64,000 nt of DNA from Pyrrhosoma nymphula. Its lineage: Eukaryota > Arthropoda > Insecta > Odonata > Coenagrionidae. The notes beneath the pieces are model-generated. The model saw only the letters and a list, made by a program, of their open reading frames with translations, was not told the DNA's origin and made no database searches. This document shows, piece by piece, positions 12,301-24,300 of the stretch (positions within the stretch are counted from its first letter, which is position 1; every line of letters starts with the position of its first letter). The DNA lies in the NCBI GenBank assembly GCA_963573305.1, contig OY754337.1, positions 46,823,164-46,887,163 on the forward strand, written 5' to 3'. The position numbers and the translations under genes are program-made.

Positions 12301-15300
12301 TAATATACAGCAATGGATGCACTTAAAATTCAGGGTAGGAGGAAGCATTTTTTGGGCTGGGAAGGGGTTAGCCCTTTGTAAAAGCATTTAAAACAAAGAA
12401 TAATTCTACACCAAGCACTTTTTTTTTAAAGCTCCCACCTGAGCAATTACATTTGCGTGAACGCAGATCTTGTGGGAAACACATTTCTCAAACATTTCTG
12501 AATACTGTTCTGTCTTCAACCAGTTTTGATGCATACCACGCATATCTCATCATGTCTTTGAATGCAGGCGAAGATTGCTGATGGAGCAGCAATGTATGTA
12601 TTTTAATTCAATCCTCCCAGGATGTAATTTTTCTTTTTTCTTTCAACAAATAACTGCTATTTTGCAGCCTCGCAATGAATTGTTTGACCTGCCTGTAAAA
12701 ATATACATCGTAGGGTTGGCATAATGGCCTGCACCTGGATGTTATTATTTTGAATGCCCAAGTAGCTTCACGGGTTTTATTTGTGAATAGTTTGTCGTAC
12801 ATTGCATTTCTTGTTTGTCTTCCCCACGAATCCATGAATGCATATAATCCAAAAGTATGCATTTCAACGCCATAATTGAAACGTTACATTTCATCAATTA
12901 AAGAAGCATGATGTAGAAAAAGAAATACTTTATCTGTACGTGATATTTTTTAAAGTTGAAATCTATCAAGGGCTAACCCCTTCCCTGCCGGAAAATTGCT
13001 TCCTCCTATTCTTTAGTTGCATTTTTCTCGTGAACCCGGGTCTAAATGGAAGAAAGCCGTGACTCTTTTCCCGCATTCTCTCTATAGTTTCAGAAAATAA
13101 TTGCCTCATTTGGATCTTGAACATTAGTCACGCGATGTCTCCTAGTTAGGCTCTTTCATGGGAATTACTGTTTCAGTGAAATTCTGTCTTTCCACAAGAG
13201 TAAAGATTCATCAACACTTGGAAAAGTCAGGGGAAATGAGAACTTAGCTGGAAATTTGCTTTCCAAGTCAAAATCTGTTCATTTTCACTAAGTGAACAGT
13301 ACCATTTTAGGCACTTTCTGTGTGTGTTGGCTTAGTGCTTTTAGTTTCTTGCCTAAATGAGGCACTGGAACTCTTATTTGGTCTTTATCAATTACTTTGT
13401 GCACCTAAAATTAAATTTCAGGTCCTATTTTGTACACTCATGCTGAGGATGATAGAATATTTGTTTATCCTCAGATTGTGTATGCACAGGTAATTCATAT
13501 TCCTTGCTAGCCTCTACCAAATCCTATTAACCTCCAGCATGAGTCAGTTAAATCAAATGGAATGAGCGACAGAATCTCTGGTCCGTTGAGTGCTCTCATT
13601 TCCCTTTATGTGGGAGTATTAGCACTTGAATGTCTGAGGAAATATGATTTTAACTTTTTAAGCCTTACTTCACATAATGAAGGAATTTCTTCATTGAGAG
13701 TTCAAGGTACACAGGAAATGCAAGAATTGTTAATGATTAAAATGGAAGAGAATTCGTTACTTCCTGGAAAAGTTAAAATGAATAGAGGTAGTAGGATTCA
13801 AGTTGTTTTTGTACATGCCTCAGAATGTTTCATTCTTTGTGAAATGTCTATTCTGAATGTGCTCTTATATGAACTTTCTGTTAAATCACAATTGTGCCTT
13901 TGTCGTCATCATCATCATTGCTGGTCATCCACCCTATGGTTGGTTTGACACGGCTTTCCACTCTCTGCTTCTATCACCTATACATATTTCTTTGTTTCAT
14001 CATCATTCATTATTTGCACCATGTGTCTCAGTCAAGGTCTTACCTGGCATTCCGAGGGTCACCGCTTAGTCCTCCTCAGGGAAGTCCGATGGATTCCAAT
14101 AACATTTGTTGTTATGTTTTACTCTTAAGTACTACCTACTAAGAAAGCTACCATCCTTGAAGTAGAAAATATGAGTACATATACCAAAACTGCTGGCTTG
14201 GTGATATAATCACGTTGTTTTACCACATGGTTCGGAAACCTGGTTATTCTGTACATTAGCTGAAAAAGAGTTAGTAGATATTCCTAAAATATGAATGCAA
14301 CTGAAAAACATTTCTTTGCGATACTAAATTTGCAGCCTCTATAATTTAAGAAAATTTCAAGCACTGTGTGGAAGTAAACATTAGTACAACTAACGACCCT
14401 CGAAAAGGGAGCTATGTGAAGTAAAATATGTGAATCAACACAAGGAAAAATCGTCCTGCTCCACCGAAGTCGAAACATGTGCCAGTGGTAGTGACCGATA
14501 TGATTGGCGGTTGTCCCCCGGCCACACAGTCTTTGAAATAGGATCGAGTACTTAATGTCGATGGACATCATAAATGAAGCATTTTTGCATAATCTTTGAA
14601 TATCTACCGTTCATTTTGTACCTAAAAATTCCATTTAGAAACAGGGGGATTTCATCTCAAATCAGGCAGAGGGGTGTCAGGTGACCATCACCGATTTCTC
14701 TAGAAGTTATATATGTGAAAGCAGTATCCTTATGATGAATTATGATCACTTTATCTCAGCTCAGAACCGAACCAATATAAAGATATGATCCTTTGAACAT
14801 TGCTGAGTCAGGCCTCAAAGTAAAAAGTGAAAAATCACATAAATGCTAATAACTAAGGAACCATGGCCCATAAAGCAGTGGTTTTTGTTTCATTTTGAAG
14901 AAAATGCATTTATGCACAGTCTGAAATAACTTTCAAATAATTTGAAGTAATAATAAACAAATAGGACTTATTTAAACAATAAAAATTAGTGATTATTTAA
15001 CAATTTATTTCTCAAAAAGGCCACCTTTTATTTGCTTTAAATTTTCTCAGTGGCTAGTTTAAATGTCCTGCTATCAATAAAAAAAATAAAAAAAGGTAGT
15101 ATTTTTATATTTTTTGTTTTAAGGCATGTCAAAGTTAGGCATGTTTTCGACCCAATCTGTTTATGCACTCCTCTCGTACACCAAGATTGCATACCTATGA
15201 GGGGGAAAAATGAAGATTAATTCTACTAAGCATGCGTTATGGATAAATAGTACATACCTGAATCACTGGTTACATCCACTGACTGAATGCAAGTTCAATC

Positions 15301-18300
15301 TTGTGTACTTCCATGGCGTCAAATGTGTGCAAACGCCCACTGCTACTAACTAGAAACGGTGGATGAGGCAATTTGTGCAGATCATTTTTCAATGGCACTT
15401 CACATGAGTCTTATAATTTGGGCCACCTGAAACCATTCGATGGACCATGTGGATGCATAAACGAGACACTAATGTCATTCTCTTCTAAAGACACTGCAGT
15501 GATTTTAGCAATCCACCAGGTTTTTTCGAAAACACACCCGATGAAGTCATTTATGGTGATATCTTGAATATTGTATGTCTTTATACCTGAATTTGTTAGA
15601 GCCACAGCCAGACTGACAATATGCATGGGACTTCTTGTACATTGTAACCCACCTCAGCATTGTCCTCTCAATAACCTATCATAAGATCAGGTTACTAAGT
15701 AACAACTAAGAATGATACTATGTACAAGAAGTCCCATACATATTGTCAGTCTGTTATGTGCAGTCATTGAGAAGACTACCTCTCAAGCAGTTCTATATTA
15801 GCCTCTCTCTTGCCTCTCTTTATACATTACCATATACCATTTCTCTCCAAAATGTATACAGGGACATATAGTGCAAAGAGGATTTTTTTGTGCAGACTAT
15901 GAGAAGAGACATAAAACAAAAGTGCTATAGAAAAATGAGAAGACATTTAAACCAGTGGGGGAGATGTCTGAGAAACTCCAAAAAATATTGCAACATGTGG
16001 TCATCAAAGCTAGTGATGAACTCTGCTTGAACTGCTACAAGAAGTATGAAGGCCTTTTAGTTGAACTTGAGTCAAACTGTGATGCCTATGACAATCAGTA
16101 TTTGTCATTAGAAGACAGTGTGGATATAGTGAATCAGACAGTGACAAGTTTAGGCAGTGAACCAGAATAAGTTGTCTCCCCCCAGAGAATCCCTACGAAA
16201 ATCCGACCAGATCGAAGGATTTCATATGGTAAAAGGAAGCTGACTCAAATTACTGATTCCACAAAGGCATTAAGGGCAAAGGTTAGTTTATTGTATGATG
16301 TTTGTCGGCCTCGGTGGCGGCGGGGTAGTGTCCTCGCCTGCTAACCCAAAGGTCGCGGGTTCGAATCCCGCCTGGAGAGAATGCCTGTGTCCAGGCATTG
16401 AGGGCCTAACAATGACCACTTTAAGATTGGATGACAAAGAAGATGAAGAAGTGACTTATGGTTTTTGGGAAAAAGGTGATTTGTTAAAGATTGTTTCAAT
16501 GGAAGCATTCATTGCTAAAGTTCAGGATTGCAACAAGAAAGGTGTGTATCACCACTATATTCGGAAAATACAGAGGGAAGCTATTCATAAAGAGAAGTTG
16601 GTTGCACTAAATGGTGTGAAATTGGTGCTTCATTTCGACTCTGCCGAGAATTGGAGTGTGATTCTTCCAGATGAAGTACAAACCTATCATTGGCAAAAAG
16701 TGCAGATATCAATATTTACCTCTGTGGGATATAGTGACAAAGGCATCCAGAGTTATGCAGTTATTTCAGATGATTTATCACATGATACTGCACATGCTTT
16801 GCTTGGGATAAATAAGATAGAAGAACACTTGTCTGAAATGAATATTATATGGAGAGATAAAACATATTTCAGATGGGGCAGCAGCTCATTTTAAAAACAG
16901 ATTTCAGGTTGTTCAGTGCAACTGAACATGGAAAGGGGCCCTGTGATGGAGTTTATTTATTTATTTCCACATCCCCGAAAACAGCACAAACGGCCTTTTA
17001 CATCAGGTGTTTTAAACATGTAATAATTGACGAACACATACATCCATGTCCTGAGAGGTGAAAAATCCACTCAGGCAGGACTCGAACCCGCGACCCCCAG
17101 TTTAGCAGGTGAGGTCTTTACCCCGTCGCCACCGGGGCCGGGAGTTGGAGGACTAGTCAAGCATTATGCCACAACTACAACCTGAGAAATTTCAATTCTG
17201 GCGAGTACATTCAGAACAGTGTCCTTTGTGGAGCATGTAAGTAAATTCTTGCCTTATATCAAACTTTTTCATTTGCCACATGATGAAGTAGCTCAATTTA
17301 GACAAAAAAAGCATAATGATTGGGCAAAAGTGGCACCTGTACATGGCATCAAAAGCTGTCATGTCTGGGTTCATAACAGACAACTATTGCTCGCTCTGCG
17401 AACCACACATGCATACACGCTGTGACACTAACAAATTTAGATATAAAGACATACAGTATTCAAGATATCACCATAAATGACTTCATCAGGTGTGTTTTCA
17501 AAAAAACCTGGTGGATTGCTAAAATCACTGCAGTGTCTTTAGAAGAGAATGACATTAGTGTCTCGTTTATGCATCCACATAAATGCATTTTCTTCAAAAT
17601 GAAACAAAAACCACTGCTTTATGGGCCATGGTTCATTAGTTATTAGCATTTATGTGATTTTTCATTTTTTACGTTGAGGCCTGACTCTGCAATGTTCAAA
17701 GGATCATATCTTTATATTGGTTCGGTTCTGAGCTGAGATAAAGTGATCATAATTCATCATAAGGATACTGCTTTCACATATATAACTTCTAGAGAAATCG
17801 GTGATGGTCACCTGACATGATTTTGCACTATCTGCCTGATTTGAGATGAAAAGGCCCAACATCAACTTTGACAATTTATTATTAAACATCATTGTTCGTG
17901 AGTTTATGTAGTAATTAGAAAACCACAAATGCGATGATTTTTATATCATGGGCTTAAAGACAGAGGAGATGCTTTTGTTGTAGGATATCTTTTTTATCTC
18001 GCCTTCAAGTTTCAATCTCATCGGGAGAGAACATACAGAAATACGCTCTCTTTGAATTGTCGCCACTTCTGCCATTGATAGGTGTGCAGGGGGCTGAGGT
18101 GTAGCACTAATGGTCGTAACCCATTGGTTGAATTTGGACTTATGTTTAATAAAAGATTAAAAACCAACCTGTTTTTAATGTTTCTCAATGATGCATATTT
18201 TATTCACTATATGGTGTGCATTCGTTAATGGATTTTTCTCTTATTCTTGCTTTTTCTTCATAATACCCGCTTATGATAGAATGGATATTTTAACCTGGGA

Positions 18301-21300
18301 AAATGAAAATTTTGGCCTGGAAAACCTGGAAAAGTATTGGAATTTCATAATTTATGGTCTGTGGCAACCCTGATTATGTACTAAATGTAGAAATTTACTA
18401 AGCAAGGGAAACCTCTCTTCGCTCATTACATTTGTAAAAGTTGGCGTTTCTAAAAAATGTTTCCCACTAGAATACATTCTAAGAGTTGGTTTCTGGATGA
18501 TTCCCATGGACATTAGCAAAGCTAAGAATACCATAATTTCACCCGTAGTTGTGGGAACCCACTTTTTAAAAATTGCAATTTTTTAGGGAAAAATTTAGTT
18601 TTTCTCACACACAAGGAATTGTTAGGCATAACGATTTGTTTCATTCGCTATCAACATTAAGAAAATAATCAAAATATTCAAGGGGATTGTCTGCAGATAC
18701 AACTGGCACTAGTTGTTTCCCAATGGTATCACATGCAGAAGGCCGAAGGAGGGTTAGCACTGTCAACCTCTTCACGAGTATTATCGTGGATATTCTTGAT
18801 AAACAGATTCTTCTATTTCCTCTTCTGAACTAGAATCGAGAATGTATCCATTTGAATCTTCAGATTTTGAATCAGAGCTAATAACACTCTTTATCTTCCA
18901 AAACATCAAGCACTTCACATTTGGACTGCTCACGAGAGCAATAAGCGATAGAAAACTAAAGAGAGGTCCTCTAGTGAGATGGTCTCAGGATGGAAAAGGA
19001 GGTGTTTTGCTTACTCAGGCATGAATGACCACCCCAAAGTGAGCAAAGCAATGATGAGATGGGGAAAAAATTAAAACTATGACAAGAAACAGCAGGTAAC
19101 AATGAATGACAGATAGAAAGTAGACACCACCAGCCTCTTAGAAATACCTTCTCCATAAGCTCATAACTCAGAGCCCAAATGTCTCCGCCTGGTACCACAC
19201 GATGCACTGGGAGTAAGTATTTTTTTGACCGTAACCAATAGGGGAAAAATAAGAAGAAAAATACTAACACATAAGCAGAGGTATATGAAACCCAAAATAA
19301 AAACAGGCATAACTAGCTTACACAAACACTAACTGCAGACAAAAGAGAGCAAGAGCTCTAAAAATTCGAAATTGAAAGCTGAATGCAGAATGTGTGCTGC
19401 ACTTGTTTGAGGCATGGATTTGAATGTCTCACACACTGAAGGGGTTAATGAGAGTAGCTCATTTGGAAATAACCCAATGCATTTCCCTCCATACATCTTT
19501 AAAGATCCTTTTCCTCATTAACGACTGTATTTAAGGTTTATGTCATTCACTCTTACTAAACTTTTTGATAGCTTACTATTTTATATGTTACTAGAAGCGG
19601 GACCCGGCTTTGCACGGGGAGCTGTGAATTAATTGCACCGATAATTCATAAAAGAACGAGGCTAATGTTGAGAATATTACATTTTCTCTGCTAAAAAAAT
19701 TATGCATGACATGAAATTTGAGGTTTAATTTCAAGAATATTTAAAATCACATTTTTTATAGATATTTAATAAGAAGAGAAAAACAAATGGAACAAAAACC
19801 ACATATTTTATAATATTATTACCCAATCTTGGTCCAGAAATAGTGCTAAATAATATTCATAAGGGTAAGATGATCATGCCTGTTGAATTTCAGTGAGAGA
19901 TGCCATTTACCGTTATCAATATGAATCAATGCATGGCGTGTGCTATATTCACTATTCAGGTACTATCTATCAGTCATTAACCACATGTTGGAACTTCAGA
20001 GTGAATTCTCATTGAAATTCGCTTATATATAATGAAAATCTTATAAATAATGTACGAAGCATGCATGCTCGTGTACAACTCAAAAACGAAATGGAGTACA
20101 ATTTACAAACTTTCAGGACCATAAAATGTCTTCTATGCACAGATAAGTGACTACTTTTCATGTAAATCATGGCATCCAGTTCGATGCCTTTTCATTCGTT
20201 TTTCTTGGAAAAATAAATGTTCCTATGCAAAATTATCTAAGTTCAAATTCTCATAGTATTTTTGATGGTATACATATTCTATAATAATTCCAGAAGCAGA
20301 AAAGTACCAAGTATACTACTTTGTAATGTGATTACATACTGCGGCCATAAATAATGCTAATAAGGGCAAGATGAGGGTGCCCGTTAAAATTCAGCACGAG
20401 AGAGAAAACATGAAAGCCGTTGTATGTGAAGTCACATAGAATGGCTTTCATGTTTTCTCTCTATAAGTCCTATAAGAATCAATGTGACGTGCTAAATGCT
20501 GATGCTACGTAAAAGCCATTAAACGCAAATAGTGAGGTTGGGGTAAATACTATCAACTTAGTCACTGAACCTGGCCTATAAATGCTGCAGGCATGAATGG
20601 CCATTCGTGAAATCGCTATTAAATGGCTATTCACACCTGGTTGCCAAGGAAATTTCTGTTGTTGAAAAGGATGAAAAATTGACGAATTTAGAGCTAAAAA
20701 TGCAATAATGAGACACTAACGAAGCGTGTAAGAAAATCGAATGAAAGAATTAAATACTGCATTCTTTTATGCGTTCGATGATGTAAATTTCCATCCAATA
20801 TCTTGAGTGTAAGTAATTTAAAAAAGCAAATAAAGAAACACATACACCGAAGTCAATGCTTTAGTTATGGGAGTAAAAGTTAACATTAATGGGGTAAAAA
20901 CAACCCCAAAAATTGTTTATTTCAAAAACTCTTTCTTAGTGCGCCTATACACCACAATGGGGATGTACCCTCAAAATTTCACGTTTTTATCACAAGTAGT
21001 TTGGGCTGTGCGTTGATGAGTGAGTCAGTCAGTCAGGATATTCCGTTTTATATACATATGTATATAGATATCCTAGGTATATTATCAGCTGCATCAAAAC
21101 TAAGTTGCTTATTTAGCAAGTTTGGACATAAATTAATTTATCTCTGCATTCAAATGTAGTCCTTTCTTGAATGTTGTCACTCGCCAACAAACTTCCCTAA
21201 GCTTCAGAGTCTGGAAATTCCGCTGTTTTAGTGTAAAAAATAGTCTCTCATTCCAGCACTTTTGTATTAATATTTCCTAAATATGCATTTGTATGAGTGT

Positions 21301-24300
21301 TTTTAGGTTTGGTTGGTTTACTTACGCCAGGAGCATATTGTTAGAACTTGATCTGAAACCACTGGATAAAATGGTAGTAGTTTCAGAATGTAGATTGTTG
21401 CTTGGTTTTCTTGCAAAGGGTGTTTCTGTTGGCCATTCAAATTAGGCCTGCCGAATGATTCAATCTCATTATATAGGTGAGTGGAAATCTGGATTCAGTT
21501 ACAAGAAAATTCCTTAATTTAGTTATACCTATGCAAAATACCGGATTATCGGGATCGCAGGGGCATACGGACCACCAGAATCATCTGATGGCAAAAAAAT
21601 GCGTAATGAGCATGGCTTTGCTTTACATGTTTTCAGTTAATGCGTAAATATGCAGTGTTGCAATAATAAAAGATCGTAAGATCATTTTATGTACAGTTAT
21701 GCTTGGTGGCAGAGTTCCAAAATTAATGGCGAATGACAATTTTTGTCGTTTTTAATTTTAAGGGAAACTTATACATAGGATCTAGTTCTATTGTCCATCA
21801 GACTGACATTCATGGAAGGGGATTTCATCGGGATGCCGTTAAGCTCTCCCTGCCAAATTTAATGAAATGTTCTTTTTCTATGTATTAGCATGAGCAAATA
21901 TGAGCATTTCTTGGTTCGACACAGTATTGTTGCTGAAACAAAGAAAGCAAAACAGAGTTACACATATCCTAAAGCTTAAATTACCCTGTCATAATGATAT
22001 GCATATTTGTATATGTGTTGCTGTTTTTAAGTTCTAGTGTCAGCACTTGCATAGGAAAGTATGTACATACAGTAAAACTTGGCAATACGAAGTCAGCAGG
22101 ACCAAAAAATCGGCACTTCATAGTTTTGAGTTCCGTATTTTCGAGACTTTTTAATACATCGCAGAAAATATTTCTTTTCCCATAACTTTTGTGGTATTTG
22201 GTATGGTTTTTTAAATGATTTGTTGGGTGATTTTTTGTTGTTATTACAAGAGCATTATTTAAAAATGCCTTTATATCATAAACTTTGTCACAAAGGATCA
22301 TAAAATATATGTATATGACCTCGTAGCTCCCTATGCAAATGATTTAAAGTGGGCCATCATAGTGTTGGTGAAATTTCCACCCTGTTTAGAAAATATATAT
22401 AAAACAGAAGTCCATTTTTGTATGAGAATTTATTTTCCTAATCCTCAGTTAGTATAGACGAAGCAACTAGTATCGATACTTAAGATAGGAATTTGTTTCT
22501 AAAATCTACGCTGTCATGACAGTAGCCGGCCCAACCACATTTCACGTAGGCCTCTCTTTATTGCTCAGTCAAAGCTAAAAAGTGCAAAGGGTGTTTCCCA
22601 TTTCCAAAAAAAAAGTCATTGGTCATTATTTCTGGTGTCTTCCATATCATCAGCCAAACATGAACTTGAGAGGAACTATTGTTTTGTTCCAACAACTAAT
22701 AGTTTGATGGCAAATGGGGCGTGATTCGGCATTTTTCCCGCATCGCTTTCAGTTTGGGATATACTAAGATTTTTGTTTTATGGCCAGATATATTTGGAAG
22801 GGTGGAATTATAATATGGAGTTCATGGAGAATGATACCGAAGAAAATGGTGTGATGTTTTTGTACCGGGTGTGGCTTGGGTCGTGAGGTCGGAAAGGTGG
22901 GATATTGGGTGCCAGTGCGAGGTCAAGGATGGTGATCTTCCACTCGCACTCGGAAGGGTAAAGGATAGGTGTAGAAGGTAGATCTTAAAGGATGATCCTT
23001 TATGTAGGTTTTGTTGTTCTCTTAGAAATTAATGTCGACCATACACTCGGATGATTCGAACACCGGATCATCATGGAGAACCGTAGAGGTAGGTATAAGG
23101 GAATGGTAGAAGAGTAAGGAAGAGATGAACAAGGAACCTGAAGAGGAAATAAAACCAAGAAACCTAACAAAATAAGCAAGGCCTAATCATCCGATACCGA
23201 ATGAAATAACCTAAGTTGAGGTAGAGGGAGTTACTTCTCCCATGAGATCTTAATGCACATTGCCTGCTCTCTCTACTTGACCGATCCACGAAAACTTTTT
23301 CCCATCCTAGTGCGTACCTCCCCCTCTCAAGGTACCTTTGACAACAGCCTCCATGGCTGTCCTAGATGCTACAAAAACAAAGAAAAGCAGTGGGTGCACT
23401 CTGTGAAAGTATTCAAATGGCACAATAGTACCTCTGGCAATGGTTGTTGGGTGACTCAACATTAAAGTATATAAGACCAGTAAAATACCACTTAGATACT
23501 TCGACCTAAAGAAGTAATGAAGTAAGACTGTAATGCCAGTGTAATATCCATGAAATATGGATAATCCTGGGAGTAATGCCAAAATTTTCTTTTTTAACCC
23601 TTAAGCTGCGGCAGCTAGAGCCCCCCTCCCCTCCCGACCCTTTTCTCGGGATCCCAGGGAATGGGCACCGGAACTTGTTGAGGGATTCGTGGGATTTGGA
23701 AGTAATTTTGAAAATTTGTTTATAGGCGTAATTGTTGAAAACAAATATGACAATACTTTTTCTAGCAACTTTCTGTTTAGTTTGATACCAAACACCAAAA
23801 AAATCCGTTGATAATTGAGACGGGCGCGAGCATAAGACATCTAAGTTTTGAGACAACCGTAGCCTCTTGAGCGAACAATCGGAAGGGTCGTACTTCATTG
23901 TGGTGGTATGCCATCCATAAAGAGCGTGGGAAATTGAGTCCTTTTCATTTGAGTCAGTTGGAAGAAACATAACTGGAGTTTAAATATTCAAACGTAACCT
24001 TTTGTAATTCAAGTTTAACTTGGTTATTTTTCTCAAATTTGGCCATCATGGCATTTTTACCAGCGATTTGATACCAAACAGTAAAAAAATCCATTGATTT
24101 TCAACCATATTGCTCGACGAGATATTAGCCGATTTGAATGTAACGAAAAATTTCGCTCATATCTTGGGCTGGGAGCTCTCTCTCTCAGAGGAGGGATAAT
24201 CTGGGTAGCGCTCCCCGTGGTGAGGGTTGGCCCAGTGTATCCTCGAAAGATGCCTTTGTGCTCCCTGCCGTTAGGTCCGGCCGAGTGCTAGCAACCGCGG

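Larger units (their letters stand above)
11742..13150. mobile_element. Non-autonomous TIR DNA transposon, with an insertion in its left arm
   Basis: The left arm 11742-11878 and right arm 13009-13150 are inverted copies, about 90% alike by eye; both include AGGAGACATCGCGTGACT, GAGAGAATGCGGGAAAAG and GACCCGGGTTCACGAGAAAA in the left orientation. The inversion continues at 12336-12378 versus 12967-13008 (shared GGGAAGGGGTTAGCCCTT). The two matching left blocks are adjacent in the right arm, so 11879-12335 was inserted into the left arm. No transposase is seen. I could not define a target-site duplication. Confidence 0.82.
15880..17425 (+). pseudogene. Transposase remnant of the 14644-17857 element
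   Basis: Fragments in successive frames: from 15955 SEKLQKILQHVVIKASDELC, with ELCLNCYKKYEGLLVELE; from about 16410 a segment with VTYGFWEKGDLLKIVSMEAF and HFDSAENWSVILPDEVQTYH; then across 16870-16945 a SDGAAAHFKNRFQ motif and EHGKGPCDGV. A pattern of SDG...FKN followed by GKGPCDG(V/I)GG is seen in DDE transposases of several unnamed animal families, where the aspartate is probably catalytic (from memory). After the SINE the frame resumes GVGGLVKHYA and continues to a stop near 17424. Stops and frame shifts make it non-functional. Confidence 0.7.
14644..17857 (+). mobile_element. Decayed DDE-type DNA transposon with long inverted arms
   Basis: The left arm 14644-14917 pairs with 17583-17857, and 15447-15605 pairs with 17425-17582. 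Both share CATCACCGATTTCTCTAGAA and GACACTAATGTCATTCTCTT in the left orientation. AACA flanks both ends (14640-14643 and 17858-17861), a possible 4-bp target duplication. A broken transposase reading rightward lies inside. The left arm has about 530 bases (14918-15446) with no counterpart on the right, so either an insertion there or a deletion on the right. Two SINEs interrupt the coding part. The superfamily is not certain. Confidence 0.8.

Noticed and set aside
13562..13948. 128-codon open frame in Csp intron 3
   Set aside because: Low-complexity CATCATCAT end and no domain; more likely random or repeat-derived.
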